A stretch of DNA of 64,000 nt from a virus (IMGVR_UViG_3300045107_000039:1-64000), one strand, 5' to 3'; shown: positions 42,590-49,944, numbered from the stretch's first letter. Notes: generated by a model from the sequence alone, not told the origin. Numbers and translations: made by a program.

Positions 42590-42836
42590 TTGCCGCCTCC
42601 CACGCCTCTTCCTCGGTATCAAACCCGATGGCGTAGGGAGGATTCCCCTCCGCATCCGTCGCATCCAGTTCTTCCTGTTCACGAATCAAATCGAACACTT
42701 CCACCGGCAGCAGGTTCGGCCTGAACCCCGGCGGGTGGTTGTCGTACATCCTGAACCAAGTGAAGTATTGGTTCTTCCCGTCCGGGCAGTACACGGCGGG
42801 CTTCTTGGTGGCGAGCAGTTCTTCTTCAGCGAACAT
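42513..42836 (-). CDS. Small hypothetical protein
   Basis: 107 residues from the ATG at 42836 (a TTG at 42848 extends into the preceding terminator). Sequence (FAEEELLATKKPAVYCPDGK) is followed by an acidic helix ending EEAWEAAITAVLTIAE. It lies directly downstream of the tRNA-unit terminator, so it is transcribed separately. Unknown family. Confidence 0.45.
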   Translation of the reverse strand: MFAEEELLATKKPAVYCPDGKNQYFTWFRMYDNHPPGFRPNLLPVEVFDLIREQEELDATDAEGNPPYAIGFDTEEEAWEAAITAVLTIAERNDQRRSGDTSSASAT

Positions 42837-42846
42837 AAGTGCTTTC

Positions 42847-42884
42847 AAAAAAAGAGGCCAGGAGGCATAGCCCGCCCCCTGGCC
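42847..42884 (-). terminator. Intrinsic terminator of the permuted tRNA unit
   Basis: On the minus strand, a stem built on GGCCAGG / CCTGGCC (with GGGGG and CTC extending it) is followed by TCTTTTTTT. It ends the RNA that starts near 43266 and contains both tRNA genes. No protein gene is needed to explain it. Confidence 0.85.
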
Positions 42885-42974
42885 CGAGAATTTTCATTAG
42901 TAGTGAAAACGGCATGGTACAATTACTGCGAGTCCCCTTACTGTATCCGTTTAAGCCAGTTATTCAATCTATCT

Positions 42975-43068
42975 ACCCTGTACCATTTCCATTATGACCA
43001 CTCCCTCGTAAGTAGTTTGGGCGAGAGCGAGGGAGGCGTGATTCGAACACGCATCTCAGGGTTGTAAA
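42975..43068 (-). tRNA. Permuted tRNA gene A, anticodon UAC (Val-like)
   Basis: Read along the minus strand, the 3' half comes first: anticodon loop TTTACAA (43062-43068), 3' stem CCCTG (43057-43061), variable AGAT, T arm GCGTG-TTCGAAT-CACGC, 3' acceptor CTCCCTC (43029-43035) and base G73 (43028). After 20 nt comes the 5' half: acceptor GAGGGAG (43001-43007), TG, a D arm with GG (weak stem), and the 5' anticodon stem CAGGG (42976-42980). GAGGGAG pairs perfectly with CTCCCTC, and CAGGG with CCCTG. No CCA is encoded. The anticodon loop has U33 and A37 and is close to bacterial tRNA-Val(UAC). Normal gene order is impossible here because no matching acceptor lies upstream. Confidence 0.8.
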
Positions 43069-43141
43069 CACTGGCACTCGATTAAGGGAACACCTGCCAA
43101 TCTTTTAGCTTAGAGTGATAGTCTGTGGCTGAGATAGCCCG

Positions 43142-43237
43142 GCTTACCCTCTGCCATTGGGGTATCCCGCTATGTACTCGTTTGGGCGAAGTAGCGGGAG
43201 TTGGATTCGAACCAACACTGATTGCCAAGCAGGTTAG
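43142..43237 (-). tRNA. Permuted tRNA-like gene B, identity unresolved
   Basis: Same layout on the minus strand. The 3' half has loop CTAACCT, stem GCTTG (43226-43230), a 9-base variable segment, T arm GTTGG-TTCGAAT-CCAAC, acceptor TCCCGCT (43193-43199) and A73. After 20 nt comes the 5' half with acceptor AGCGGGA (43165-43171), TA, D arm CCCCAATGGCAGAGG and anticodon stem TAAGC (43142-43146). Acceptor pairing is a perfect 7 bp, and TAAGC pairs with GCTTG including one G-U. The D-loop carries GG at positions 18-19 and A14, as in a normal tRNA. The loop lacks A37 and the variable region is odd, so decoding identity is uncertain and it might be a non-decoding tRNA-like RNA. No CCA. Confidence 0.65.
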
Positions 43238-43272
43238 CTTGAGATTCACCTTTAGCTTGCACTCTGCCCCTC

Positions 43273-43300
43273 AGTATAGCCGCTTCTTACAGAATGTCAA
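43273..43300 (-). promoter_or_regulatory. Consensus promoter of the permuted tRNA unit
   Basis: On the minus strand TTGACA (43295-43300), 16 bases, TATACT (43273-43278). Transcription would begin near 43266, giving a short leader before tRNA B. This assigns the unit its own promoter and shows that the sequence AGCGGCTATACTG is promoter, not an upstream acceptor stem. Confidence 0.85.
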
Positions 43301-43359
43301 CACCGGAAAGGAGGAAAATAAGAATAACTACAGAAAACGTTCTTCATGAGGAGGAGAAC

Positions 43360-44013
43360 ATGATTACCATCAAAAAGAAATGGCTCGGCCTGTTCGGGGC
43401 CGTGCTGTTCGTCATGGCTGTAATCGTCGGTTCTATACCGGAACACTTCGACTACCCGCCCGCCCACGCCATCCCGAACTTCCCGACCGCACAACAGCCC
43501 GACAGCATCACCTGCGGCCCGACCAGCACGGCGATGGTGTTACGCCACTACGGGCAGGACGTGACCATCGAGCAGGTCAAGCAGATGACCAAGACCCACT
43601 GGTTCGGCACCGGCGGCGACGAAGTGGGCATGACCGCCCCGGACTACATCGTCCGGGTGCTGAAGCAGCACGGCATCCGGGCCACGTTAAAGAACGACAA
43701 CTTCGACGAGTTGAAATACGAGGTATCCCAGGACCGGCCGGTGATCGTACTCGTCCGGTCCGGGAAGAAAACTTGGCACTACATGGTCGCCATCGGCTAC
43801 ACCGAGAAGCAGATGATCTTCTCGGACCCGGCCGACGGCCAATACTACAACGTGGATAACGAACACTTCCTGCTGGCCTGGGGCCACGACGGGAACTGCT
43901 CGGGCGAGGACTACCGGGTGGACTCGATGTTCGGCAAGTCCTCGGACTACATGAAGGTTCTTCTACGGGCGACCGAAATCCTCCCGAAGACCTACATTAC
44001 CGTTGCACCCTGA
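43360..44013 (+). CDS. Exported C39-like cysteine protease
   Basis: 217 residues from the ATG at 43360 (site GAGGAGGAG); an extension to 43294 runs through the tRNA promoter and is rejected. A hydrophobic N terminus (LGLFGAVLFVMAVIVGS) forms a signal or anchor. Catalytic pattern of C39_2/papain-like proteases: ITCGPTSTAMVL (C52), TWHYMVAIGY (H140) and FSDPADGQYY (D156). Such enzymes process or degrade exported peptides; in a phage they could act on the host envelope. It is divergent from the tRNA unit. Confidence 0.8.
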   Translation: MITIKKKWLGLFGAVLFVMAVIVGSIPEHFDYPPAHAIPNFPTAQQPDSITCGPTSTAMVLRHYGQDVTIEQVKQMTKTHWFGTGGDEVGMTAPDYIVRVLKQHGIRATLKNDNFDELKYEVSQDRPVIVLVRSGKKTWHYMVAIGYTEKQMIFSDPADGQYYNVDNEHFLLAWGHDGNCSGEDYRVDSMFGKSSDYMKVLLRATEILPKTYITVAP

Positions 44014-44341
44014 GATTGGGTATGCCCATACCGGCCGGTGGCCCTTGCGGGTTAGCCATGACCGCTTGTGCGAGGCGGTTCCGCTCCACCATCTCCCGCT
44101 CCATCTGCTTCTGCCCGATGAACCGGGCCATCAGCCAGCGGCGGTGATCGTCCTTCAGGGCATAGGCTTCGGACGGGGCCATGCCCATGTGGTACATGAG
44201 GAAGAAACACTCTTCGTCCCGCTCGGTGGCCGGGTAGTTGATCTCGACTTCCTTGACGTTCTCCTCGTCCTGGGTCTGTTCCTGATCTTCGACCTTATCT
44301 TCTACGCCTTCGGGCAACAGAATCTTGGATTGTTTCGCCAT
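43997..44341 (-). CDS. Hypothetical protein
   Basis: 114 residues, ATG at 44341. Acidic N terminus (EGVEDKVEDQEQTQDEENV), a middle with cysteine and histidine (RDEECFFLMYHMGMAPSEAY), then RRWLMARFIGQKQMEREMV, a helix that recurs in phage small proteins near structural genes. No motif clear. Its 3' end overlaps the protease end (convergent). Confidence 0.5.
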   Translation of the reverse strand: MAKQSKILLPEGVEDKVEDQEQTQDEENVKEVEINYPATERDEECFFLMYHMGMAPSEAYALKDDHRRWLMARFIGQKQMEREMVERNRLAQAVMANPQGPPAGMGIPNLRVQR

Positions 44342-44409
44342 GTGGTGTTTTCCTTTCGAAAGGGTTCAGAAATAGAATAGCGTTTTCGCCCCGCTTCCGC
44401 CAGGGGGAT

Positions 44410-44428
44410 TTAGTAATTCATTTACTAA
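44410..44428. repeat. Short perfect palindrome
   Basis: TTAGTAA-TTCAT-TTACTAA, 7-bp arms with a 5-base spacer, just after the end of the first fibre gene. It could be an operator-like site or a weak terminator without U-run. No repeats of it were seen elsewhere. Confidence 0.4.
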
Positions 44429-44431
44429 CGC

Positions 44432-45406
44432 TTAGGCCGACTCTTCCTTGAAACTGAAGACGGTGACGCTCCCCTGCCCCTCGGACAGCATCACCCCGTA
44501 CTTGTCGGCGTTGATGAAGCTCGTCCGGGCACGGCTGTACTGCGTGTACCAGCCGATCCCGTCGTAGCTGAAGTTGTAGTTCACGTTCGCCCCGTCGTCG
44601 TGAATCTGCATGAACCGCAGGTACGTCGGCTCGTCGTAGGGTGCCCACCCGTAGATCGTCCCGGCGAACGAAGTGCCGTTGTTCCAGGTGTGAACCCCGA
44701 TGTTGATGAAGTTGAACGTGCCCTGCTCCCAGGTGATGAACTTCCCGGACGACGACTCGTACTCCATGATCCCGCCCGAAAAGAAGCTCTCGGCCATCAC
44801 CCGCTTGTTAATGGTGTAGCAGATCGTCAGCTTGAACGGGGGCGTGAGGGCCGTCTTCACCAAACCCCCTCGGTTCGAACTGCCGTTCGGCAACGTGCTG
44901 TTTATGTTGAACACCGTGCCAAGCTGGGTAGCCGTTCTCGACGCCCCCTGGTTGACCCAGGTTAAGTCCGACAGCACCGGCGGGTAGAACCGGGTGAACG
45001 GGCCATAAGGCAACCAGTTCGACCCGTCACTGAACAACATCACCCGGTCGTCGCTAGTGAAGGCAACCCGTCCCGCCCTCCCGGCAGACGGCAAGGCAGA
45101 GTAGCTGCTGACGACAACGGACTCGTCCAACGCCTTATTCAATCCTCCGGCCGTGAAGATGTGCTTGACGGTCGATCCGTTCTCGTGAGCGACGATCTGC
45201 GTCCCCTCCTGGGCACGGCTGGCGGTGAACGTGTTCCCGGAGACGGATGTCACCAGGAGGATTTCACTGTCGATCTGGATGCGAAAGTTCCCACTCCTCG
45301 GGAACACCGAACCGTTGTGAACGGAGATCGGTGCCGGGTCGGTCGAGCTATCCAGGGCAGCCGTCAGGTACGAGACTGCGTTGTTACCAAACACTTCAAC
45401 GGCCAT
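44432..45406 (-). CDS. Tail fibre/receptor protein, tandem copy 1
   Basis: 324 residues, ATG at 45406 overlapping the next gene's stop. N-terminal 90 residues are a conserved module (SGNFRIQIDSEILLVTSVSG followed by NTFTASRAQEGTQI), shared with the next two proteins. The rest is a beta-rich, variable domain with a concanavalin-like look (FNFINIGVHTWNNGTSF, SYDGIGWYTQYSR). Typical adhesin design: conserved attachment module plus variable receptor-binding domain. Confidence 0.75.
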   Translation of the reverse strand: MAVEVFGNNAVSYLTAALDSSTDPAPISVHNGSVFPRSGNFRIQIDSEILLVTSVSGNTFTASRAQEGTQIVAHENGSTVKHIFTAGGLNKALDESVVVSSYSALPSAGRAGRVAFTSDDRVMLFSDGSNWLPYGPFTRFYPPVLSDLTWVNQGASRTATQLGTVFNINSTLPNGSSNRGGLVKTALTPPFKLTICYTINKRVMAESFFSGGIMEYESSSGKFITWEQGTFNFINIGVHTWNNGTSFAGTIYGWAPYDEPTYLRFMQIHDDGANVNYNFSYDGIGWYTQYSRARTSFINADKYGVMLSEGQGSVTVFSFKEESA

Positions 45407-46371
45407 TACGCACTCTCCTCCTTAAAGCTCAGGACGTTCGTCGTCGCCGACCCCTCGCCCACAATGAACCCGTACTGGTCGGGGGTTGCCAGCCACGCCG
45501 TCTTGCTCTGGGTGTAAAGCGTGTCCCAATAAATACCGTCCGCCGAGAAGTTGAACCTGTGGTTCGTCCCGTCGTCGTGAATCTGGAGGAACTTGATCCA
45601 CCCCGCCGTGTACTCAATCGAACCCCAGCCCAGCGGTGAGTTGTTGAACGACGTGGGCGAGTTCCACTGGTGAACGCCGCAAGCCCCGAACGCCATCGCT
45701 ATCTCGAACGTGACCAACTTCCCGGTCGCCGAATCCCGGATAGCCAAACCCGCCGTCCGGGTATCCCCCGGCAGCGAACCCGTCTGACTGTAAATCATGG
45801 TGATCTTGTACGGGGCGGTGATCGTACTCTTGAACACCCCACGCCTCGTACCTCCAGCCCCGCCCACCTGGACAATCTGGGCACCGAACGCCGTCTGGCT
45901 GTACGTCGTGCCCGAGAAGTTAACCTGAGTCGCCCCGGAGAAGTTCGGCCGTGTCACCGGATAGATGGGGCCGTACCGAAGCCAGTTCGACCCGTCGCTC
46001 ACCATAACCACATATTCGTCGGTCGGAACGTACATCCGGCCCGCTCGCCCCGCAGAGGACGGCAGACTCGCATACGGCCCGGTGGTGATGTTGTCGGCGA
46101 GGACTTGTGTCAACACCCCCGCAGTGAAGACGTGCCGCACCCCGGCCCCGACCGCATGGGCCTGGATCGGGCTGCCTTCCGCACCCCTCGTCGCAGTGAA
46201 GTTGTTCCCCGAGACGGAAGTCACCAGGAGGATTTCACTATCAACCACAATGCGGAAGTTGCCTGCCGTGGGAAATGCGGACGCACTGGCGACGGCGAAG
46301 GTGACGGGGGTCGTACTCTCGTCGATGGCACCGGCCAGGGTCGTGAACGCATTATTAGTGAATCTTTCCAT
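45406..46371 (-). CDS. Tail fibre/receptor protein, tandem copy 2
   Basis: 321 residues, ATG at 46371. Same N-terminal module as its neighbours (SGNFRI-like segment, ILLVTSVSGNNFTATRGAEG) and a different C-terminal domain (FAMAFGACGVHQWNSPTSF-like strands, NFSADGIYWDTLYTQ). Paralogue by tandem duplication; the 1-base overlaps suggest one transcript. Confidence 0.75.
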   Translation of the reverse strand: MERFTNNAFTTLAGAIDESTTPVTFAVASASAFPTAGNFRIVVDSEILLVTSVSGNNFTATRGAEGSPIQAHAVGAGVRHVFTAGVLTQVLADNITTGPYASLPSSAGRAGRMYVPTDEYVVMVSDGSNWLRYGPIYPVTRPNFSGATQVNFSGTTYSQTAFGAQIVQVGGAGGTRRGVFKSTITAPYKITMIYSQTGSLPGDTRTAGLAIRDSATGKLVTFEIAMAFGACGVHQWNSPTSFNNSPLGWGSIEYTAGWIKFLQIHDDGTNHRFNFSADGIYWDTLYTQSKTAWLATPDQYGFIVGEGSATTNVLSFKEESA

Positions 46372-47345
46372 TAGCCCTCTTCGATACTCCAGACGATCAT
46401 CTTGTTCAGGCCGTCCACCGTTTCCCCGAGTTCAAAGCCGATCTGGTCGGCCGTAATCAGGGTCGTCCGCCCCCGGCTGTAGATGGTTTCGTAGAAGATG
46501 CCGTCGTAGGACAGGTTGTAGTTCACGTTCGTCCCGTCGTCGTGAACCTGGAGGAACCGCATGAACTTCGGGTGCGGGTAATCCGTCCACCCGTAGAGCA
46601 TGCTGTTAAAGCTCGTGACGGTGTTGAAATACAACACGCCGAACCGCAGGAAGTTCACCCCGTAGGACTGCTCGATGGTAATACACTTCCCGGTACTGGA
46701 CTCCCGCTGGATAATCCCACAGGCCGAGTTCCGGGTGAAGATGTTCTCGACGTTGGCGGTGAAGATCAGCGTGTACCGGAACGGCGGCGTCAGGGCCGTC
46801 TTCATCCGGGCGTACCGGGTGCCGAACGTGTGGTTATCCCCGGTCATGATGATGTGGTGCCCGTTCTGCGTGATCGTCGTACTGCCCTGGTTCACCCAGG
46901 AGTACAGGCTGTTGTCCGGGTACGTCATCTTAATCATCGGCCCGACCGGCATCCACCCCGACGCCTGACCCACCTGCCAGTCCTGGTCGTTGTTCGGGAC
47001 GTACAGTCGCCCCCGCTCGGGGCTGGCCGGGAGTTGGGCGTACTGCCCGCTCTGGACGGTATCCGAGCAAGCCGCCGTCAACGCCCCCGCAGTGAACAGG
47101 TGGTAGACCGGGGCGGTGTGGTCGTGCTTGGCGATCACCGTCCCCTCCTGGGCACGGGTGGCGGTGAAGTTGTTGCCGGAGACGGAAGTCACCAGCATGA
47201 TCTCGCTGTCGATGATGATTCGGAAGTTGCCGGACGACGGGAACCCGGTAGCATCGGCCACGGTGAAAGTCACCGGGTTCGAGCTATTGTTGATGCCGCC
47301 GATCTGATTGACGGTAGTTCTGAGATTGTTCGCAAACCGCTCCAT
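46371..47345 (-). CDS. Tail fibre/receptor protein, tandem copy 3
   Basis: 324 residues, ATG at 47345. Shares the module (SGNFRIIIDSEIMLVTSVSG) and the terminal pattern (NYNLSYDGIFYETIYSR) with the other two copies. It carries the least similar central part. All three could be a fibre-tip repertoire, perhaps alternative receptor-binding proteins or components of one complex. Confidence 0.75.
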   Translation of the reverse strand: MERFANNLRTTVNQIGGINNSSNPVTFTVADATGFPSSGNFRIIIDSEIMLVTSVSGNNFTATRAQEGTVIAKHDHTAPVYHLFTAGALTAACSDTVQSGQYAQLPASPERGRLYVPNNDQDWQVGQASGWMPVGPMIKMTYPDNSLYSWVNQGSTTITQNGHHIIMTGDNHTFGTRYARMKTALTPPFRYTLIFTANVENIFTRNSACGIIQRESSTGKCITIEQSYGVNFLRFGVLYFNTVTSFNSMLYGWTDYPHPKFMRFLQVHDDGTNVNYNLSYDGIFYETIYSRGRTTLITADQIGFELGETVDGLNKMIVWSIEEG

Positions 47346-47354
47346 CCTGTTATA

Positions 47355-48182
47355 TTAGTCCTCTTCCAGCACTTCCTTGACCATCTTGATCTCCTGCTGG
47401 TGGTTGAAGTACCCGGCCAGCATGCTCGTCCGGCTGAACAGGCGGTCCACATACACAATCGCCGCCATCACCGTGCCCACGCTCTCCCCGCCGTCCAGCA
47501 ACCAGTACACCGTGAACACTTCACAGACCACCCAGAAGAGATCGTTCAACCCCCAGGACAGTGCCTCCATATCGCTCCGACGGACCCACTCCTTCCGCAT
47601 CCCATCGAACTCCGGCTCCACGCTCTCCCCGGATTCAAGGATTTTTTCATCGGTTTTTTCCTTAAGTTTTTGCAGGGTCCGGTCGATAACCAGAATACGC
47701 TTCGCTACGAGATAGTACACCACCATCGCCACCAGGGCCGTCAGGAAGGGCACCAGCCCGCCCCACTCCAGGGCGGCGAACAGCATGAAGAAGGCCACAC
47801 CAATGTCAACGACCGCCCCAACGGCAGTCGGGACGGTCGTCTCGAAGAAGTCTGCGAATGTGCCCACCAGCCGGTAGCGGCTAATAATTCTCGCCCCCTC
47901 TACCTCCCGCTTCTGCATCCCGTCAATCGTTTCGACGGCCTGCCTCTTCCAAATCCCCATGAACACTCGGGTGTCCATCTGGCGGCGTAGGATGCCGACC
48001 ACGAGGCCCACCACGCTCAACCCGCCGTACAGGTAGAAGTTGTTGTGGTTCTTTTCGAGCAGCCCGTCCACCGCCATCCCCAACAGCCAGGGCATCATGG
48101 CGAACAGGGCGAACTCGGCGAGCATTACCGTGTAGGTGAAGAGAATCCACTTGCGGTTGGCTTTGAAGGTTTCACGAAGCAT
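47355..48182 (-). CDS. Orphan ABC-exporter transmembrane domain
   Basis: 275 residues, ATG at 48182. Six membrane helices in the order of an ABC type I exporter (ILFTYTVMLAEFALFAMMPW, FYLYGGLSVVGLVVGILRRQ, VDIGVAFFMLFAALEWGGLV, VPFLTALVAMVVYYLVAKRI, then two more near the end), with cytoplasmic charged loops. No ATP-binding domain follows here or next door, so it is a membrane part only. Known bacterial homologues of this kind exist without NBD. Possible uses: toxin or antibiotic import-export, membrane disruption or superinfection exclusion. Confidence 0.75.
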   Translation of the reverse strand: MLRETFKANRKWILFTYTVMLAEFALFAMMPWLLGMAVDGLLEKNHNNFYLYGGLSVVGLVVGILRRQMDTRVFMGIWKRQAVETIDGMQKREVEGARIISRYRLVGTFADFFETTVPTAVGAVVDIGVAFFMLFAALEWGGLVPFLTALVAMVVYYLVAKRILVIDRTLQKLKEKTDEKILESGESVEPEFDGMRKEWVRRSDMEALSWGLNDLFWVVCEVFTVYWLLDGGESVGTVMAAIVYVDRLFSRTSMLAGYFNHQQEIKMVKEVLEED

Positions 48183-48216
48183 ACTCCTCTCACTGGTTGG
48201 TGGCCTACCAGTATGT

Positions 48217-48251
48217 AGAAAAAAGACGGCCGGGCTACCCTGGCCCGGCCG
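48217..48251 (-). terminator. Terminator after the dCMP deaminase gene
   Basis: On the minus strand, a 9-bp stem CGGCCGGGC / GCCCGGCCG with a 7-base loop followed by TCTTTTTTCT. It stands downstream of the dCMP deaminase gene end (48282) and upstream of the ABC gene start. Confidence 0.85.
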
Positions 48252-48281
48252 AGATTTCTTTCCTGCGTTATTAACCGATTA

Positions 48282-48779
48282 TTAAGGCACCCACAGTTCG
48301 CCGTTGAACTTGATGGGTTCGATGTTCAGCTTCTCCTCGATCAAGTCCATCTCGATGCCCGCCTCTTTCAGCATGGTCATGGCGTGGGCGATGGACTCTT
48401 TCCAGTGGGGCGGGGTGGCGTCGAGCATCCGCTTGTGGCCGCACACCCGCTTGATTCCCGAACAGATGATCCCACGGGCACAGTCCGAGCAGGCGAACCA
48501 CGGGACGTACATCGTCTTCCCGGCCAGGGCGATGCCGTACTTGGCTCCGAGGTAGATCACGTTCCGCTCGGCGTGTTCGATGAAGTTGTACTTCAGGGGG
48601 CGGACCAGCCTTTCCTCAGTCAACTCCACGTTCTCCGGGAACTCGTTGCATGCACTGAGGGCATTGATCTGGCCGCACGCCTCGTAGGGGATCACGGCCC
48701 CGTTCTGGGTGGAGGGGTCGGGGCTGCGGCGTGCCGCTTCGTAGGCCATCTTCAAGTAGTCAACGTCCGTCGGGTTCAT
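48282..48779 (-). CDS. dCMP/CMP deaminase
   Basis: 165 residues, ATG at 48779. Zinc site of the cytidine-deaminase superfamily: EHAERNVI (H69, E71) and PWFACSDCARG (C97, C100). The C-terminal half has a helix typical of deoxycytidylate deaminases. It converts dCMP to dUMP, feeding thymidylate synthesis for phage DNA. No allosteric motif is evident. Confidence 0.88.
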   Translation of the reverse strand: MNPTDVDYLKMAYEAARRSPDPSTQNGAVIPYEACGQINALSACNEFPENVELTEERLVRPLKYNFIEHAERNVIYLGAKYGIALAGKTMYVPWFACSDCARGIICSGIKRVCGHKRMLDATPPHWKESIAHAMTMLKEAGIEMDLIEEKLNIEPIKFNGELWVP

Positions 48780-48996
48780 TGGCGTCCCTGCCTTTGTGGT
48801 GTAAGAGGACCGACGTGTAGATTAACAAAACGGGGTTTGTTTTGGAATAGAAATTCCCGTCCCCAAAGTGGGAAGTTCGCTGCTCATTTTGACGGAGAGG
48901 CGGATTTTACTTCTCGGGAACAAATGGTGTACTGGCACGGTAGCTGCAACACCTTTTCCTCGTCGCCCGCCCAGCAAACCTCTCTAGGAGCAAGGC

Positions 48997-49944
48997 ATGG
49001 CAACTCGCAGCAAGGGCAAGTCGGGCATCTCCCCCATCGAACTCCAACGCTACCTCCGGGGTGCCAAGTACCCCTGTGGCACGGAAGACCTGTTCGAGAT
49101 CGCCCAGGACAACCGTGCCCCGGACGAAATCCTCGACATCCTCGACAACTTCCCGGACGTGGACTTCGAGGGCGTCACCGAAGTGCAGGAGTGCTTCGAG
49201 GACACCTACGAGATGATGGAGGAGATGGAGCGGGACCACCAGCGGCGGGGCACCAGCCGCAACCAGGGCGGCAACCAGTCCCGCAGCCGCCAGCAGGACG
49301 AAGGGCAACAGCAGCGTCGGGCGGCGTCCTCCAACCGTGGGCAGTCCCGTTCCCAGGATCGGGAAGAAGATGACCAGTGGGACCACCGGCTCAAGGGCCA
49401 CGAGACGCAGGCCATCAAGGACGCCCGTGAGATGCGCAACGGCTACGACGGCCGGGGCCGGGTCCGGGACGAGGAGAACGACCGCCGCCTGAAGGAGAAC
49501 GAGACGGAAGCCCTGTCCGACGCCCGCCACATGCGGCACGGCTACGACGGGCGGGGGAGGGTTCGCAAGTTCGGCAACGAGATCGACGAGACGATCTCGG
49601 ACGACGAACAGCGGTACGAGCAGCGGCGGCAGCAGCAGCAAGAGGAACAAGAGGCCGACCCGGAGACGGGTGCCCACAGCCGCCGCCGCAAGGACGACGA
49701 CGGGAACTTCGTCCGGGGCGGGCGGGAGACGTGGCAGCAGCGGTACGGCCGCAGCGAGAACGGCCAGCAGCAGGGCCGTCGCCGCCAGCAGGACGACGAG
49801 CAGGACAACCGCCGCTCCCGCCGCAACGAGGACGACGAGGAGAACGACAACAACGGCCGTCGCTCCAGCAACCGCAGCCGAGGCGGTGACGACGAGCAGG
49901 AGCAGCAACCCCGCCGCCGTCGCTACCAGGGCAGCAGGCGGTAA
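48997..49944 (+). CDS. DUF2795-domain protein with disordered charged tail
   Basis: 315 residues, ATG at 48997. The N-terminal 60 residues (GISPIELQRYLRGAKYPCG, then LFEIAQDNRAPDEILDILDN and FPDVDFEGVTEVQE) match DUF2795. The rest is a low-complexity Gln/Arg/Asp/Glu/Gly/Asn-rich tail with at least two repeat units: RLKGHETQAIKDAREMRNGY + DGRGRVRDEEND and RLKENETEALSDARHMRHGY + DGRGRV. Such tails often bind nucleic acids or phase-separate. Its 200-base upstream region has no convincing promoter, and a strong terminator follows. Confidence 0.75.
   Translation: MATRSKGKSGISPIELQRYLRGAKYPCGTEDLFEIAQDNRAPDEILDILDNFPDVDFEGVTEVQECFEDTYEMMEEMERDHQRRGTSRNQGGNQSRSRQQDEGQQQRRAASSNRGQSRSQDREEDDQWDHRLKGHETQAIKDAREMRNGYDGRGRVRDEENDRRLKENETEALSDARHMRHGYDGRGRVRKFGNEIDETISDDEQRYEQRRQQQQEEQEADPETGAHSRRRKDDDGNFVRGGRETWQQRYGRSENGQQQGRRRQQDDEQDNRRSRRNEDDEENDNNGRRSSNRSRGGDDEQEQQPRRRRYQGSRR

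Noticed and set aside
43192-43284. Conventional tRNA starting at AGCGGCT near 43284 and ending at 43192
   Set aside because: Only 5 of 7 acceptor pairs form, D and anticodon arms cannot fold, and the putative acceptor is the promoter -10 region. The permuted arrangement gives 7/7.
43125-43349. Small plus-strand ORFs across the tRNA region
   Set aside because: They translate the complement of tRNA T-loops (GIRTR- and GFEPT-like strings), a standard artefact.
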